DNA from: Streptomyces laurentii
Lineage (GTDB): Bacteria > Actinomycetota > Actinomycetes > Streptomycetales > Streptomycetaceae
Direction: 5' to 3'
DNA: 64,000 nucleotides
Assembly (NCBI GenBank): GCA_002355495.1
Contig: AP017424.1
Span: 1,302,001-1,366,000, forward strand
Below, one piece after another: positions 1-8,946 of the stretch. Each line of letters opens with the position of its first letter. Position 1 is the first letter of the stretch. Below the pieces are notes generated by a model that saw nothing but the letters and a program-made list of their open reading frames with translations, had not been told where the DNA came from and did no database searches. Made by a program: the position numbers and the translations under genes.

Positions 1-247
1 CGCCGGGGGCGACGTCGGTGACGCCCTCGCCGACGGACTCGACGATTCCGGCCGCCTCGTGCCCGAGGAGGAAGGGGAAATCGTCGTTGATGGCGCCCTG
101 CTTGTAATGGAGGTCCGTGTGGCAGACCCCGCACGCCTGGATCTTCACCACGGCCTCACCGGGGCCGGGGTCGGGAATGACGATCGTCTCGACCCGTACG
201 GGTTCATTCTTCCCGGGGGCGACGACTCCCTGGACCTGCTGCGGCAT
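1..247 (-). CDS. S-(hydroxymethyl)mycothiol dehydrogenase, N-terminal part (cut by window edge)
   Basis: Zinc-dependent medium-chain alcohol dehydrogenase; only about the first 82 residues are inside the window. The N-terminus [17 protein letters not shown], the catalytic-zinc segment [10 protein letters not shown] and the GHEAAG motif are the class III/mycothiol-dependent formaldehyde dehydrogenase pattern. The family oxidises the spontaneous formaldehyde-mycothiol adduct in the cytoplasm of actinomycetes. The start is the ATG whose complement lies at 245-247, which gives the usual family N-terminus. It faces away from the multicopper oxidase at 385, with a 137 bp divergent promoter region between them. 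The exact substrate is inferred from the family and cannot be proved from this fragment. Confidence 0.8.
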   Translation of the reverse strand, partial: MPQQVQGVVAPGKNEPVRVETIVIPDPGPGEAVVKIQACGVCHTDLHYKQGAINDDFPFLLGHEAAGIVESVGEGVTDVAPG

Positions 248-384
248 CGTGGTGTTCCTCTCGAAAAACGGCAATCCACGTTTCGGATGTGACGATAACG
301 GCCAGGTTACGCGGAGCTCGCAACCTTCGCCCAGGTGGTCACCGTCTGCCCCGATGCAGGCATGACACAGCCTCAGGGGGAAGT

Positions 385-2123
385 ATGACCGGTGAGATCG
401 AGCCGTACGTCGATGCTCTGACCGTGCCGCCGGTACTCCGCCCGGACGCGTCGGGGGAGCTCGTGGTCGAGCTCCGGCCGGCCTGGGTGCGGATGCACCG
501 GCAGCTGCCGCCGACACTGATGTGGGGGTACGAGGGGACCGTGCCCGGCCCGACCATCGAGGTGCGGCGCGGGGAGCGCATCAAGGTCGCGTGGACCAAC
601 CGGATCCCGAAGGGCAGCGAGTACCCGGTGACCGCCGTCGAGGTGGGACAGACCGCCGGGCGGCCCGCCCCGCACAACCGGCCGGGCCGGGAAGGCGCGG
701 AGCCGATCAAGGAGGTGACGGCGCTGCCGGCCTGGTCGGTGACGCATCTGCACGGGGCGCAGACCGGCGGCGGCAACGACGGGTGGGCGGACAACGCGGT
801 GGGCTTCGGGGACGCCCAGCTGTCCGAGTACCCGAACGACCACCCGGCGGTGCAGTACTGGTACCACGACCACGCCATGAACATCACCCGCTGGAACGTG
901 TACGCGGGGCTCGTGGGCACCTATCTGATCCGGGACGACGAGGAGGACGCCCTGGGTCTGCCGTCCGGGGCACGGGAGCTGCCGCTGATCCTGGCGGACC
1001 GGAACCTGGACCAGGACGAGGACGGGCGGCTGAACGGGCGGCTGCTGCACAAGACGACGCAGCTCGTCGCGGCGCACCCGGAGACGGGCAAGCCGGTGTC
1101 GCTGCCGTTCCAGGGCCCGTACACGACGGTGAACGGGACGATCTGGCCGTACCTCGACGTCGAGGCGGGCTGCTGCCGCGCCCGGTGGCGGTGGACTTCG
1201 GCGCGGCGGCCGCAGGTGACCCGGCGGACGTCGACCCGCTGACGATCGCACCCGCCGAGCGGTTCGATCTGCTGGTCGACTTCCGACAGCTCGCCGGGCG
1301 CCGGCTGCGGCTGCTGAACAAGGCGAAGGGGCAACCGCCGGGGGGCGCGGACGCGACGGCGAGCGTGCCGTATCCGCAGGTCATGGAGTTCCGGGTGGGC
1401 GAGCCGGCGGAGTACGAGGCGGAGGCGGACGGCTTCGAGCTGCCACCGGTGCTCTCGGGTTCCTTCCGGCGCTACGACCACGCGGAGGTGGAGCACGGGC
1501 ACCGGCTGGTCGTGCTCACCCCGCCCGGCACCGTCGGGGGCGGCGGGCACCCCGAGATCTGGGAGATGGAGGAGGTCCCGGAGCACGAGCAGGCGGCGCT
1601 GCGCGGGCCGGCGGACGGGGTGATCCGGGTCCAGTCCTCGGACGGCAAGGTGCGCACGTACCGGCGTGGCGCCCGGACGTTCAACGACGGTCTCGGCTTC
1701 ACCATCGGCGAGGGCGCGTTCGAGCAGTGGTCGTTCCTGAACCTGGCGCCGTCGAACGTGGTGCACCCGATGCACATCCACCTGGCGGACTTCCAGGTGA
1801 TGGCCCGGGAGACGTACGTGACGGACGGGTTCGACACGGGGGTCGGCGGGACGCGGGCGCCGGTGCGCTTCGACGCGGAGCGGCCGCTGACGGTGCCGCC
1901 GAACGAGCGGGGCTGGAAGGACGTGTTCCGGGTGCCCGGCGGTCAGCTGGTGCGGGTGATGGGGCGGTTCGACGGGGCGTACGGACGCTTCATGTACCAC
2001 TGCCATCTGCTGGAGCACGAGGACATGGGCATGATGCGGCCGTTCGTGGTGATGCCGCCGGAGGTGCTGCCGCTGGGGCACGACCACGCGGGCGGTCCGG
2101 GGCACGGCGGTCACCAGTCCTGA
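385..2123 (+). pseudogene. Multicopper oxidase (phenoxazinone synthase/bilirubin oxidase-like), broken by an internal deletion and frameshift
   Basis: Copper oxidase of the three-cupredoxin-domain type. The 5' reading frame starts at ATG 385 behind a purine-rich RBS (373-383) and carries the first copper motifs THLHG and WYHDH. It then runs out of frame to a stop at 1240-1242. The 3' half continues in another frame to 2123 and carries [11 protein letters not shown] and [14 protein letters not shown], so all type 1/2/3 copper ligands exist in the DNA. At about 1160-1170 the upstream frame reads [10 protein letters not shown] and the downstream frame resumes at [13 protein letters not shown]. 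In this family roughly 30-40 residues (the RFRVLNASN-type strand region) normally lie between these segments. A stretch of about 100 bp is therefore missing, and the loss is not a multiple of three. A full-length enzyme cannot be made from this sequence as given. An assembly error is the alternative. Confidence 0.85.
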
Positions 2124-2184
2124 CGGCCTGATGACCTGACGGTCTGATGGTCTGGCGGACTGACGGCCTGATGACCTGATAGCC
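2120..2184. repeat. 8-bp tandem repeat after the oxidase stop
   Basis: About eight diverged copies of an octamer with consensus CTGAYGRC run from the oxidase stop codon into the intergenic space. The gap also holds the short promoter of the next gene. No stem-loop is obvious. It looks like slippage-prone DNA and not a coding feature. Confidence 0.75.
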
Positions 2185-2272
2185 CACGGTGCTGTCGGTC
2201 GGGGGCCGGGAATCCGAGGACCGGAATCCCGGGGGCGCTCGCGCGGGGACGGGCCGGTGGCATGATCCGGTC

Positions 2273-3412
2273 ATGAGTCTCACCGAGCGTCGGCTCGCCC
2301 TGGCCCTGCTGGACCGTCAGCTCCTCCTCGAACGCCACCGCCTCGACGTGGCGGAAGCGGTCCGCCGGCTCTGCGCTCTCCAGGCGCAGTCGCCGGCGTC
2401 ACCGTATCTGGCGCTGTGGAACCGCCTGCGGGAGTTCGCGCCCGAGGATCTCGACGCGGCGTTCGCCGAGGGCCGGCTCGTGAAGGCGACCCTCATGCGG
2501 CTCACCCTGCACGCCGTCCACGCCGAGGACTACGCGCCCTTCCGCGCCGCCATGCTGGGCACCCTGCGCGGGGCGCGGCTGTACGACCGCCGCTTCAAGG
2601 CGACCGGGCTGACCCCGGCCGACGCCGACGCGCTGCTCCCCGAACTCGCCGGGTTCCTGGAGCGGCCGCGTACCGGCGCCGAGGTGGAGCGCGAGGTCAC
2701 GGGGAGGCACGGCGAGCACGCCTATCGGGTGTGGTGGGCGCTGCGCGCGTTCGCGCCGGTGCGTCACGCGCCGGTCGGCGGCCCGTGGTCGTTCGCCCAC
2801 CGGAACTCCTACCGCGCCTCCGGGGCGGCCGCCGCGCCCTCGCCGGAGGAGGCCGCCGCCGGGGTCCGGCGTCTGCTGCTCGCGTACCTGGGCGCGTTCG
2901 GGCCGGCGTCGGCCTCGGACTTCGCCCGGTTCACGCTGCTGACGCGCGGCACGATAACCACGGCGCTGGAGGGACTGGGCGACCAGGTGGTGCGGGTGCC
3001 GGGCCCCGGTCGCGCCGCCTTGTTCGACCTGGCCGGCGCGACCGTACCCGACGAGGACACCCCGGCACCGCCGAGACTGCTGCCGATGTGGGACGGCACG
3101 CTGCTGGCCCACGCCGTACCCGGGCGGCTGATGCCCCCGGAGTACCGGCCGCTGGTCGTCCGGCGCAACGGCGACGTGCTGCCCTGTCTGCTCGTCGACG
3201 GGCAGGTCGCCGGTGTGTGGCGGGCGACCGGCGAGGGCGTGGAGCTGACCGCCTTCCGCCCGCTCGGGAAGGCCGCGTGGCAGGGCCTGGCCGAGGAGGC
3301 GGAGAAGCTGTCGGCGCTGCTCGCCGACCGCGATCCGGCCGTCTACCGGCGCTACGGCCACTGGTGGGAGAAGGGCTTCCCGTACGCCGAGCGGACGGTC
3401 GTCACCACCTGA
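2273..3412 (+). CDS. AlkZ-like DNA glycosylase (HTH_42 / winged-helix superfamily)
   Basis: 379-residue protein of the HTH_42 family, the fold of AlkZ and E. coli YcaQ. These are monofunctional DNA glycosylases that excise bulky alkylated bases and unhook interstrand crosslinks. The N-terminal segment reads LCALQAQSPASPYLALWNR, which places Gln37 and Gln39 as the QxQ catalytic motif of the AlkZ subgroup (YcaQ has QxD). The C-terminal half has the family pattern LPMWDGTLLAH and WRATGEGVELTAF. ATG 2273 was chosen because a CATGAT -10-like element lies 6 bp upstream, suggesting a leaderless transcript. Upstream in-frame starts have no RBS. In antibiotic clusters such genes give self-resistance, but here no cluster is nearby, so a general alkylation-repair role is more likely. 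The substrate is unknown. Confidence 0.8.
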   Translation: MSLTERRLALALLDRQLLLERHRLDVAEAVRRLCALQAQSPASPYLALWNRLREFAPEDLDAAFAEGRLVKATLMRLTLHAVHAEDYAPFRAAMLGTLRGARLYDRRFKATGLTPADADALLPELAGFLERPRTGAEVEREVTGRHGEHAYRVWWALRAFAPVRHAPVGGPWSFAHRNSYRASGAAAAPSPEEAAAGVRRLLLAYLGAFGPASASDFARFTLLTRGTITTALEGLGDQVVRVPGPGRAALFDLAGATVPDEDTPAPPRLLPMWDGTLLAHAVPGRLMPPEYRPLVVRRNGDVLPCLLVDGQVAGVWRATGEGVELTAFRPLGKAAWQGLAEEAEKLSALLADRDPAVYRRYGHWWEKGFPYAERTVVTT

Positions 3413-3750
3413 CCCCGTTCCCGGCCCGCGTCGGCGAAGCCGTCGGCCCCGGGTGTCCGTCCTGGGCGTCCGTCCTGGTCGGCGGCGTCCTTCGCCAGGA
3501 CGCGGACGCGGCGGCGGACCAGGTACCAGCCGCCGGCGCCCAGGGGGGAAGGGTCTGTGCCCGGCCGTCCCCTGGCGGGGTGCGGCTCCGGCACGGCCGG
3601 CGCACGCCCTCGCGGCTGGCGAGGGAGCACCGGAGGAGGCGTATGTCACCGAACGCCCGGATTCGAGCACTTCACCCCACGCGTCGGTGATCACGCTCCG
3701 TCCACCGGGGGTCCCGGCCCGCGGCGGAGCCCGGGGCGGACCGGGGGGCG
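3413..3750. other. Intergenic region without a supported gene
   Basis: 338 bp between the convergent AlkZ-like gene and the GntR gene. Open frames exist on both strands, but none has an RBS, a recognisable family or a length beyond what high-GC DNA gives by chance. No clear terminator hairpin was identified. Confidence 0.5.
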
Positions 3751-4452
3751 TCACGGCGCCAGGACGTCGAGTTCCCTCAGCGCGCCGACCGCGATCTGCC
3801 GGGTCAGCTCCTCGGCGCGGGCCGCGTTCTTCTCCCGTACGGCCTCGGCGACCCGGACGTGCAGGGTGACGGCGGCCGGGTCGGGGTCCTCGAACATCAC
3901 CTGATGGTGGGTACGGCCGGTCAGGACCTCGGCGACGACGTCACCGAGCCGGGCGAACATCTCGTTGCCGGAGGCGTCGAGGACGACCCGGTGGAAGGCG
4001 ATGTCGTGCACCAGGTACTCGTCCAGCCGGCGCCCGCGCGAGGTGGCGACCATGCCGAGGGCGTGCTCGGTGAGCGCGCGGCACTGCTCGGGGCCGGCGT
4101 TCAGGGCGGCGAGGCCGGCGGCGACGGGTTCGATCGCGGAGCGCAGCACGGTGAGCGAACGGAGCTGGCGGGGGCGGTCGGCGCCGGCCAGGCGCCAGCG
4201 GATGACCTGGGGGTCGTACACGTTCCACCGCTCGGTGGGCAGCACGATCACGCCGACCCGGCGGCGGGACTCGACGAGGTGCATGGACTCCAGGACGCGC
4301 ACGACCTCCCGCACCACGGTCCGGGACACCTCGAAGCGCTCGGCCAGCTCGTCGGAGCGGAGCACGCTGCCGGGCGGATAGTCCCCCGCGGTGATCGCGA
4401 GACCCAGGGAGGTCAGGACGTGCGGATGGAGCCCCTGGGCCGGTGTCGTCAT
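3751..4452 (-). CDS. gntR: FadR-subfamily GntR regulator, probable gluconate repressor
   Basis: 233-residue regulator. The N-terminal winged helix (about residues 10-75) contains YPPGSVLRSDELAERF, SRTVVREVVRVLES and LVESRRRVGVIV. The C-terminal helical FCD effector domain has the metal/ligand-binding pattern D..FH and the later H residues typical of FadR/FCD proteins. It is divergent from gntK-gntP, the standard arrangement in which gluconate relieves repression of its own uptake and phosphorylation. ATG 4452 (MTTPAQGLHPH) was chosen. A start six codons further upstream is possible, and neither has a strong RBS. An inverted repeat at 4501-4541 in the shared promoter region is the likely operator. 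Confidence 0.85.
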   Translation of the reverse strand: MTTPAQGLHPHVLTSLGLAITAGDYPPGSVLRSDELAERFEVSRTVVREVVRVLESMHLVESRRRVGVIVLPTERWNVYDPQVIRWRLAGADRPRQLRSLTVLRSAIEPVAAGLAALNAGPEQCRALTEHALGMVATSRGRRLDEYLVHDIAFHRVVLDASGNEMFARLGDVVAEVLTGRTHHQVMFEDPDPAAVTLHVRVAEAVREKNAARAEELTRQIAVGALRELDVLAP

Positions 4453-4500
4453 GCCGGCAAGCCTACGCACCCCGCGACGGCACTCGCACCCACCGTAATA

Positions 4501-4541
4501 AGTACGATGTTTAGGTCACAACCTCTTGAATAAGTCGTACT
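4501..4541. promoter_or_regulatory. Candidate GntR operator between gntR and gntK
   Basis: AGTACGA at 4501-4507 is matched by its exact reverse complement TCGTACT at 4535-4541. In addition AATAAGT occurs twice in direct orientation (4497-4503 and 4529-4535). The AT-rich stretch stands out in otherwise about 70 percent GC DNA and lies upstream of both divergent genes. Binding by the adjacent GntR is inferred from position and symmetry. Confidence 0.6.
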
Positions 4542-4598
4542 CAATGGGTTTCATGAGCGCGACGGATCGATGTCGAAGAAGACAGCGAGGCATCCCCC

Positions 4599-5138
4599 AT
4601 GCGCACCACCCCCCTGCCCGACGGCCCGGCGGACTTCCCCCGGGTCGTCGTCGTGATGGGCGTCGCCGGAACCGGCAAGACCACGATCGGTCCGCTGGTC
4701 GCCGAGGCGCTCGGCGCTCCCTACGCGGAGGGCGACGACTTCCACCCGGCCGCCAACGTGGCCAAGATGTCCGCCGGCATCCCCCTCGACGACGAGGACC
4801 GGGCGCCCTGGCTGGACGCCATCGGGCAGTGGGCCCACGGCCGGGCCGGGCTCGGCGGTGTGGTGAGCAGCTCCGCGCTGAAGCGGATCTACCGGGACCG
4901 GCTGCGCGCGGCCGCCCCCGGCGTGGTCTTCCTGCATCTGACCGGTGACCGGGAGCTCATCGAGCGGCGTATGCGGGCGCGTCAGGGACACTTCATGCCG
5001 ACCGCTCTGCTCGACTCCCAGTTCGCCACCCTCCAGCCGCTGCGGGAGGACGAGGCCGGCGTCGCCGTCGACGTGTCCGGCACCCCCGAAGAAATCACCG
5101 CCCGGGCCGTCGCCGCACTGCGCCGGCTCCCCCACTGA
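4599..5138 (+). CDS. gntK: Gluconokinase
   Basis: 179-residue P-loop kinase that phosphorylates D-gluconate to 6-phosphogluconate with ATP, feeding the pentose phosphate pathway. The Walker A loop GVAGTGKTT is at residues 21-29. The gluconate-binding signature EGDDFHP.ANVAKM.AGIPL.D.DR.PWL follows at about 45-70, and the segment FLHLTGDRELIERRM.AR.GHFMP lies further on. Length is normal for the GntK/thermoresistant gluconokinase family. The permease gene starts 17 bp after the stop, so the two form an operon, with the regulator divergent. Confidence 0.95.
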   Translation: MRTTPLPDGPADFPRVVVVMGVAGTGKTTIGPLVAEALGAPYAEGDDFHPAANVAKMSAGIPLDDEDRAPWLDAIGQWAHGRAGLGGVVSSSALKRIYRDRLRAAAPGVVFLHLTGDRELIERRMRARQGHFMPTALLDSQFATLQPLREDEAGVAVDVSGTPEEITARAVAALRRLPH

Positions 5139-5155
5139 TCCCCGAGGACCCCACC

Positions 5156-6553
5156 GTGACCAGTCTCAGCGTCGAGATCCTGGCAGCGGACGCCGCCGAA
5201 CCCATCACCTCGGCAGGCAACGCCCAGCTCGGCATCGCCGTGCTCGCCGGCATCGCCGTCATCGTCCTGCTCATCACCAAGTTCAAGCTGCACGCCTTCC
5301 TGGCGCTGACCATCGGTTCGCTCGCGCTCGGCGCGTTCGCGGGCGCGCCGCTCGCGAGCGCCATCGCGTCCTTCAGCGCCGGTCTCGGCAACACCGTGGC
5401 CGGCGTGGGCGTGCTGATCGCGCTGGGCGCGATCCTCGGCAAGCTGCTCTCCGACTCCGGCGGCGCGGACCAGATCGTCGACACGATCCTCGCCAAGGCG
5501 GGCGGCCGGTCGATGCCGTGGGCGATGGTCCTCATCGCCTCCGTGATCGGTCTGCCGCTGTTCTTCGAGGTCGGCATCGTGCTGCTGATCCCGGTGGTGC
5601 TGCTGGTCGCCAAGCGCGGCAACTACTCGCTCATGCGCATCGGCATCCCGGCGCTCGCCGGTCTGTCCGTGATGCACGGGCTCATCCCGCCGCACCCCGG
5701 CCCGCTCGTCGCCATCGACGCGGTCGGCGCCAACCTGGGCGTCACGCTCGCCCTCGGCCTGCTCGTCGCGATCCCGACCGTTGTCATCGCCGGTCCGCTG
5801 TTCTCCCGGTACGCCGCCCGCTGGGTGGACATACCGGCGCCGGACAAGATGATCCCGGCCCGTCCGTCGGAGGGCCTGGAGAAGCGTCCCGGCTTCGGCG
5901 TCACCGTCGCCACCGTGCTGCTGCCGGTCGTCCTGATGCTGGTCAAGGCGCTCGTCGACATCGTCGTCGACGACCCGGCGAACGCCGTGCAGAAGGTCAC
6001 CGACGTCATCGGCTCGCCGCTGATCGCGCTGCTCGCCGCCGTCATCGTCGCCCTGTTCACGCTGGGCCGCGCAGCCGGTTTCACCAAGGAGCGGCTGTCC
6101 TCGACCGTCGACAAGTCGCTGGCCCCGATCGCGGGCGTGCTGCTGATCGTCGGCGCCGGCGGCGGCTTCAAGCAGACCCTGATCGACCTCGGCGTCGGCC
6201 AGATGATCCTGGACTTCTCGAAGAGCTGGTCCATTCCGGCCCTGCTGCTCGCCTGGCTGATCGCCGTAGCGATCCGGCTCGCGACCGGCTCGGCCACCGT
6301 CGCCACCATCTCGGCGGCCGGCCTGGTGGCCCCGCTGGCCGAGGGCATGTCGACCGGCGAGGTCTCGCTGCTCGTCCTGGCGATCGGCGCCGGTTCGCTC
6401 TTCTTCAGCCACGTCAACGACGCGGGTTTCTGGCTGGTGAAGGAGTACTTCGGCATGAACGTCGTCCAGACCGTCAAGACCTGGTCGGTGATGGAGACGA
6501 TCATCTCGGTGGTCGGCATCGTCTTCGTGCTGCTGCTGTCGCTGGTCATATGA
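5156..6553 (+). CDS. gntP: Gluconate:H+ symporter, GntP family
   Basis: 465-residue integral membrane protein with about 12-14 hydrophobic segments. Family signatures include the conserved glycine-rich ALGAILGKLL.DSGGADQIV, the segment GLPLFFEVG, and PPHPGPLVA followed later by LATGSATVATISAAG and FSHVNDAGFWLVKEYFG. It imports gluconate into the cytoplasm for GntK. The GTG start at 5156 follows a GAGGA element. The terminator hairpin at 6577-6616 closes the operon. Confidence 0.95.
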   Translation: MTSLSVEILAADAAEPITSAGNAQLGIAVLAGIAVIVLLITKFKLHAFLALTIGSLALGAFAGAPLASAIASFSAGLGNTVAGVGVLIALGAILGKLLSDSGGADQIVDTILAKAGGRSMPWAMVLIASVIGLPLFFEVGIVLLIPVVLLVAKRGNYSLMRIGIPALAGLSVMHGLIPPHPGPLVAIDAVGANLGVTLALGLLVAIPTVVIAGPLFSRYAARWVDIPAPDKMIPARPSEGLEKRPGFGVTVATVLLPVVLMLVKALVDIVVDDPANAVQKVTDVIGSPLIALLAAVIVALFTLGRAAGFTKERLSSTVDKSLAPIAGVLLIVGAGGGFKQTLIDLGVGQMILDFSKSWSIPALLLAWLIAVAIRLATGSATVATISAAGLVAPLAEGMSTGEVSLLVLAIGAGSLFFSHVNDAGFWLVKEYFGMNVVQTVKTWSVMETIISVVGIVFVLLLSLVI

Positions 6554-6576
6554 CGCGGCGGCCCCTGCCCTGAGAC

Positions 6577-6616
6577 GAGGCCCCGGAGCGCGGATTCCCC
6601 CGCGCTCCGGGGCCTC
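6577..6616. terminator. Bidirectional intrinsic terminator
   Basis: A perfect 17-bp inverted repeat (6577-6593 with 6600-6616) around a 6-nt loop sits between the convergent gntP and FAD-dehydrogenase genes. Streptomyces terminators of this kind often lack a U-tract. Confidence 0.9.
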
Positions 6617-6636
6617 ACCGCTTTTCCCGTCGCCGC

Positions 6637-8301
6637 TCAGCCCACCGCCTTCGCGGCCGCGCGGCCCGCCGTACGTCCCGAGAAGAGGCAGCCGCCGAGG
6701 AAGGTGCCTTCGAGGGAGCGGTAGCCGTGGACGCCTCCGCCGCCGAAGCCGGCCGCCTCACCCGCCGCGTAGACCCCGGGCAGCGGCTCGCCCTCAAGGG
6801 TGAGGACCCGGGAGGAGAGGTCGGTCCGGAGGCCGCCGAGGGACTTGCGGGTGAGGATGTTCAGCCGTACGGCGATCAGCGGGCCGGCCTCGGGGTCGAG
6901 GAGCCGGTGCGGGGCGGCCGTACGGATCAGCCGGTCGCCCAGATAGCGGCGGGCCCCGCGGATCGCCGTGATCTGGAGGTCCTTGGTGAAGGGGTTGGCG
7001 ATCTCGCGGTCGCGGGCGGTGATCTCGCGGCGCAGCGCGGCCTCGTCGATCAGGTCCTTCCCGGTGATCCGGTTCATGCCGCGGACCAGGGCGGCCAGAT
7101 CGTTCTCGACGACGAAGTCCGCGCCCTTGTCCATGAACGCCCGGACCGGGCCGGGGACGTCGGCGCGGGCGCGGTCGAGGACGCCGCGCACGGACTTTCC
7201 GGTGAGGTCGGGGTTCTGCTCGGAGCCGGAGAGCGCGAACTCCTTGCCGATGATCCTTTGGTCCAGCACGAACCAGGTGTGGTCGTGGCCGGTGCGCATG
7301 ATGTGTTCGAGGGTGCCGAGGGTGTCGAAGCCGGGGAAGAGCGGGACGGGCAGCCGCCGGCCGGTCGCGTCCAGCCACAGCGACGAGGGGCCGGGCAGGA
7401 TGCGGATGCCGTGCCGGACCCAGATCGGGTTCCAGTTCTCGATGCCCTCGGTGTAGTGCCACATCCGGTCGCGGTTGACGTGGTGGGCTCCGGCGGCCTC
7501 GGCGACGCCGAGCATCAGACCGTCGACGTGGGCGGGGACGCCGGAGAGCAGCCGGGCGGGCGGGGTGCCGAGGCGCTCGGGCCACTGGGCGCGGACCAGG
7601 TCGTGGTTGCCGCCGATGCCGCCGCTGGTGACGATCACCGCCTGGGCGCGCAGCGAGAACGAGCCGGTGACCCGACGGTCGCTGGCGGTGCCGCGCGGTA
7701 CGCCGGAGCGGGCCAGGACGTCGCCGGTGACGGTGTCGACGGCGCCCGCCGTACGGGCGAGGCCGGTGACGCGGTGCCGGAAACGGAAGCGGACCAGGCC
7801 GCGGGCGGCACCCTCGCGCACCCGGCGTTCGAAGGGGGCGACGAGACCGGGGCCGGTGCCCCAGGTGATGTGGAAGCGGGGTACGGAGTTGCCGTGGCCG
7901 GTCGCCTCGTAGCCGCCGCGCTCGGCCCAGCCGACGACCGGGAAGAAGCGCACGCCGAGCCCGTGCAGCCAGGCCCGCTTCTCGCCGGCCGCGAAGTGCA
8001 CGTACGCCTCGGCCCAGCGGCGGGCCCAGGCGTCCTCGGGGCGGTCGAAGCCGGCGGTGCCGAACCAGTCCTGGAGCGCCAGGGCGTGGCTGTCGCGGAT
8101 CCGCATCCGGCGCTGCTCGGGCGAGTCGACGAGGAAGAGGCCGCCGAAGGACCAGTGGGCCTGGCCGCCGATGGACTGCTCGGGTTCCTGGTCGAGGAGC
8201 AGGACGGAACGGCCGGCGTCGGCCAGTTCGGCGGTGGCGGCAAGACCGGCGAGGCCGGCCCCGATGACGATGACATCGGCGTCGTACGGCGCATGAGACA
8301 T
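6637..8301 (-). CDS. FAD-dependent dehydrogenase, FAD_binding_2 / KstD-like family
   Basis: 554-residue flavoprotein. The N-terminal dinucleotide fold reads DVIVIGAGLAGLAATAEL at residues 9-26, with the acidic ribose-binding end LLLDQE. The segment GGQAHWSFGGLF follows, and a second FAD-contact region at the C-terminus reads AAGEAAGFGGGGVHGYRSLEGTFLGG. This layout matches 3-ketosteroid dehydrogenase/fumarate-reductase-like enzymes annotated as FAD-binding dehydrogenase. The substrate is unknown, and no steroid genes are nearby. ATG 8301 was chosen over 8310 because CAGGA lies at a suitable distance. Transcribed alone, convergent with gntP and divergent from the NUDIX gene. Confidence 0.85.
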   Translation of the reverse strand: MSHAPYDADVIVIGAGLAGLAATAELADAGRSVLLLDQEPEQSIGGQAHWSFGGLFLVDSPEQRRMRIRDSHALALQDWFGTAGFDRPEDAWARRWAEAYVHFAAGEKRAWLHGLGVRFFPVVGWAERGGYEATGHGNSVPRFHITWGTGPGLVAPFERRVREGAARGLVRFRFRHRVTGLARTAGAVDTVTGDVLARSGVPRGTASDRRVTGSFSLRAQAVIVTSGGIGGNHDLVRAQWPERLGTPPARLLSGVPAHVDGLMLGVAEAAGAHHVNRDRMWHYTEGIENWNPIWVRHGIRILPGPSSLWLDATGRRLPVPLFPGFDTLGTLEHIMRTGHDHTWFVLDQRIIGKEFALSGSEQNPDLTGKSVRGVLDRARADVPGPVRAFMDKGADFVVENDLAALVRGMNRITGKDLIDEAALRREITARDREIANPFTKDLQITAIRGARRYLGDRLIRTAAPHRLLDPEAGPLIAVRLNILTRKSLGGLRTDLSSRVLTLEGEPLPGVYAAGEAAGFGGGGVHGYRSLEGTFLGGCLFSGRTAGRAAAKAVG

Positions 8302-8421
8302 GCACCGCATCCTGGAGAGGGCGGTGCGGCGCGTCAACGGTCCGGCCCGGGTCGGTACGTGGGGCCGGTGCGTGGGGCCGGTGCGGGCGGACCGGTGCCG
8401 CCCGGGTCCATGATGGGGCGC

Positions 8422-8931
8422 ATGAGCGCTGATGAAGTGATCGACGTCGTCGACGAGAACGACCGGGTGACCGGTCGGGCCCCGCGCGGTGAGGTGTACG
8501 CGCGGGGGCTGATCCACCGGGTCTCGTTCGTCCAGGTGCGGGACGGCCAGGGCCGGATCTTCGTGCACCGCCGGACCGCGACGAAGGCACTCTTCCCGTC
8601 GCGGTACGACATGTTCGTGGGCGGGGTCCTCGGGGCCGGCGAGTCGTACGACGAGGCCGCGCTGCGCGAGGCCGAGGAGGAGCTGGGGGTGACCGGACTC
8701 GCCCGGCCGGTACCGCTGTTCCGGTTCCTGTACGACGGGGGCGCGGCCGGGAAGTGGTGGTCGGCCGTCTACGAGGTGCGCTGCGATCTGCCCGTGCATC
8801 CGCAGGTCGAGGAGGTGGCCTGGCACGCTTTCCTGCCGGAGGCCGAGGTGGAGGCCCGGCTCGGCGACTGGCCGTGGGTGCCGGACGGACTCGCCGCGTA
8901 CGAACGGCTGCGGGCGCACCGGGAGGGCTGA
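8422..8931 (+). CDS. NUDIX hydrolase (YfcD-like)
   Basis: 169-residue cytoplasmic hydrolase of nucleoside-diphosphate-linked substrates. The Nudix box is complete: GVLGAGESYDEAALREAEEE followed by LGV, fitting GX5EX7REUXEEXGU with the metal-binding glutamates in place. The N-terminus DEVIDVVDENDRVTGRAPRGE and the segment HR.SFVQV...G.IFVHRR are typical of the YfcD/IPP-isomerase-like branch. ATG 8422 follows a TGAT-containing -10-like element, so the mRNA may be leaderless. The substrate cannot be predicted. Confidence 0.9.
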   Translation: MSADEVIDVVDENDRVTGRAPRGEVYARGLIHRVSFVQVRDGQGRIFVHRRTATKALFPSRYDMFVGGVLGAGESYDEAALREAEEELGVTGLARPVPLFRFLYDGGAAGKWWSAVYEVRCDLPVHPQVEEVAWHAFLPEAEVEARLGDWPWVPDGLAAYERLRAHREG

Positions 8932-8946
8932 CCGGACCGGCGGACC

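Noticed and set aside
6637..8301. Steroid-degradation gene kstD
   Set aside because: The fold fits, but no other steroid genes are near and the residues specific to KstD could not be confirmed, so only the family is called.
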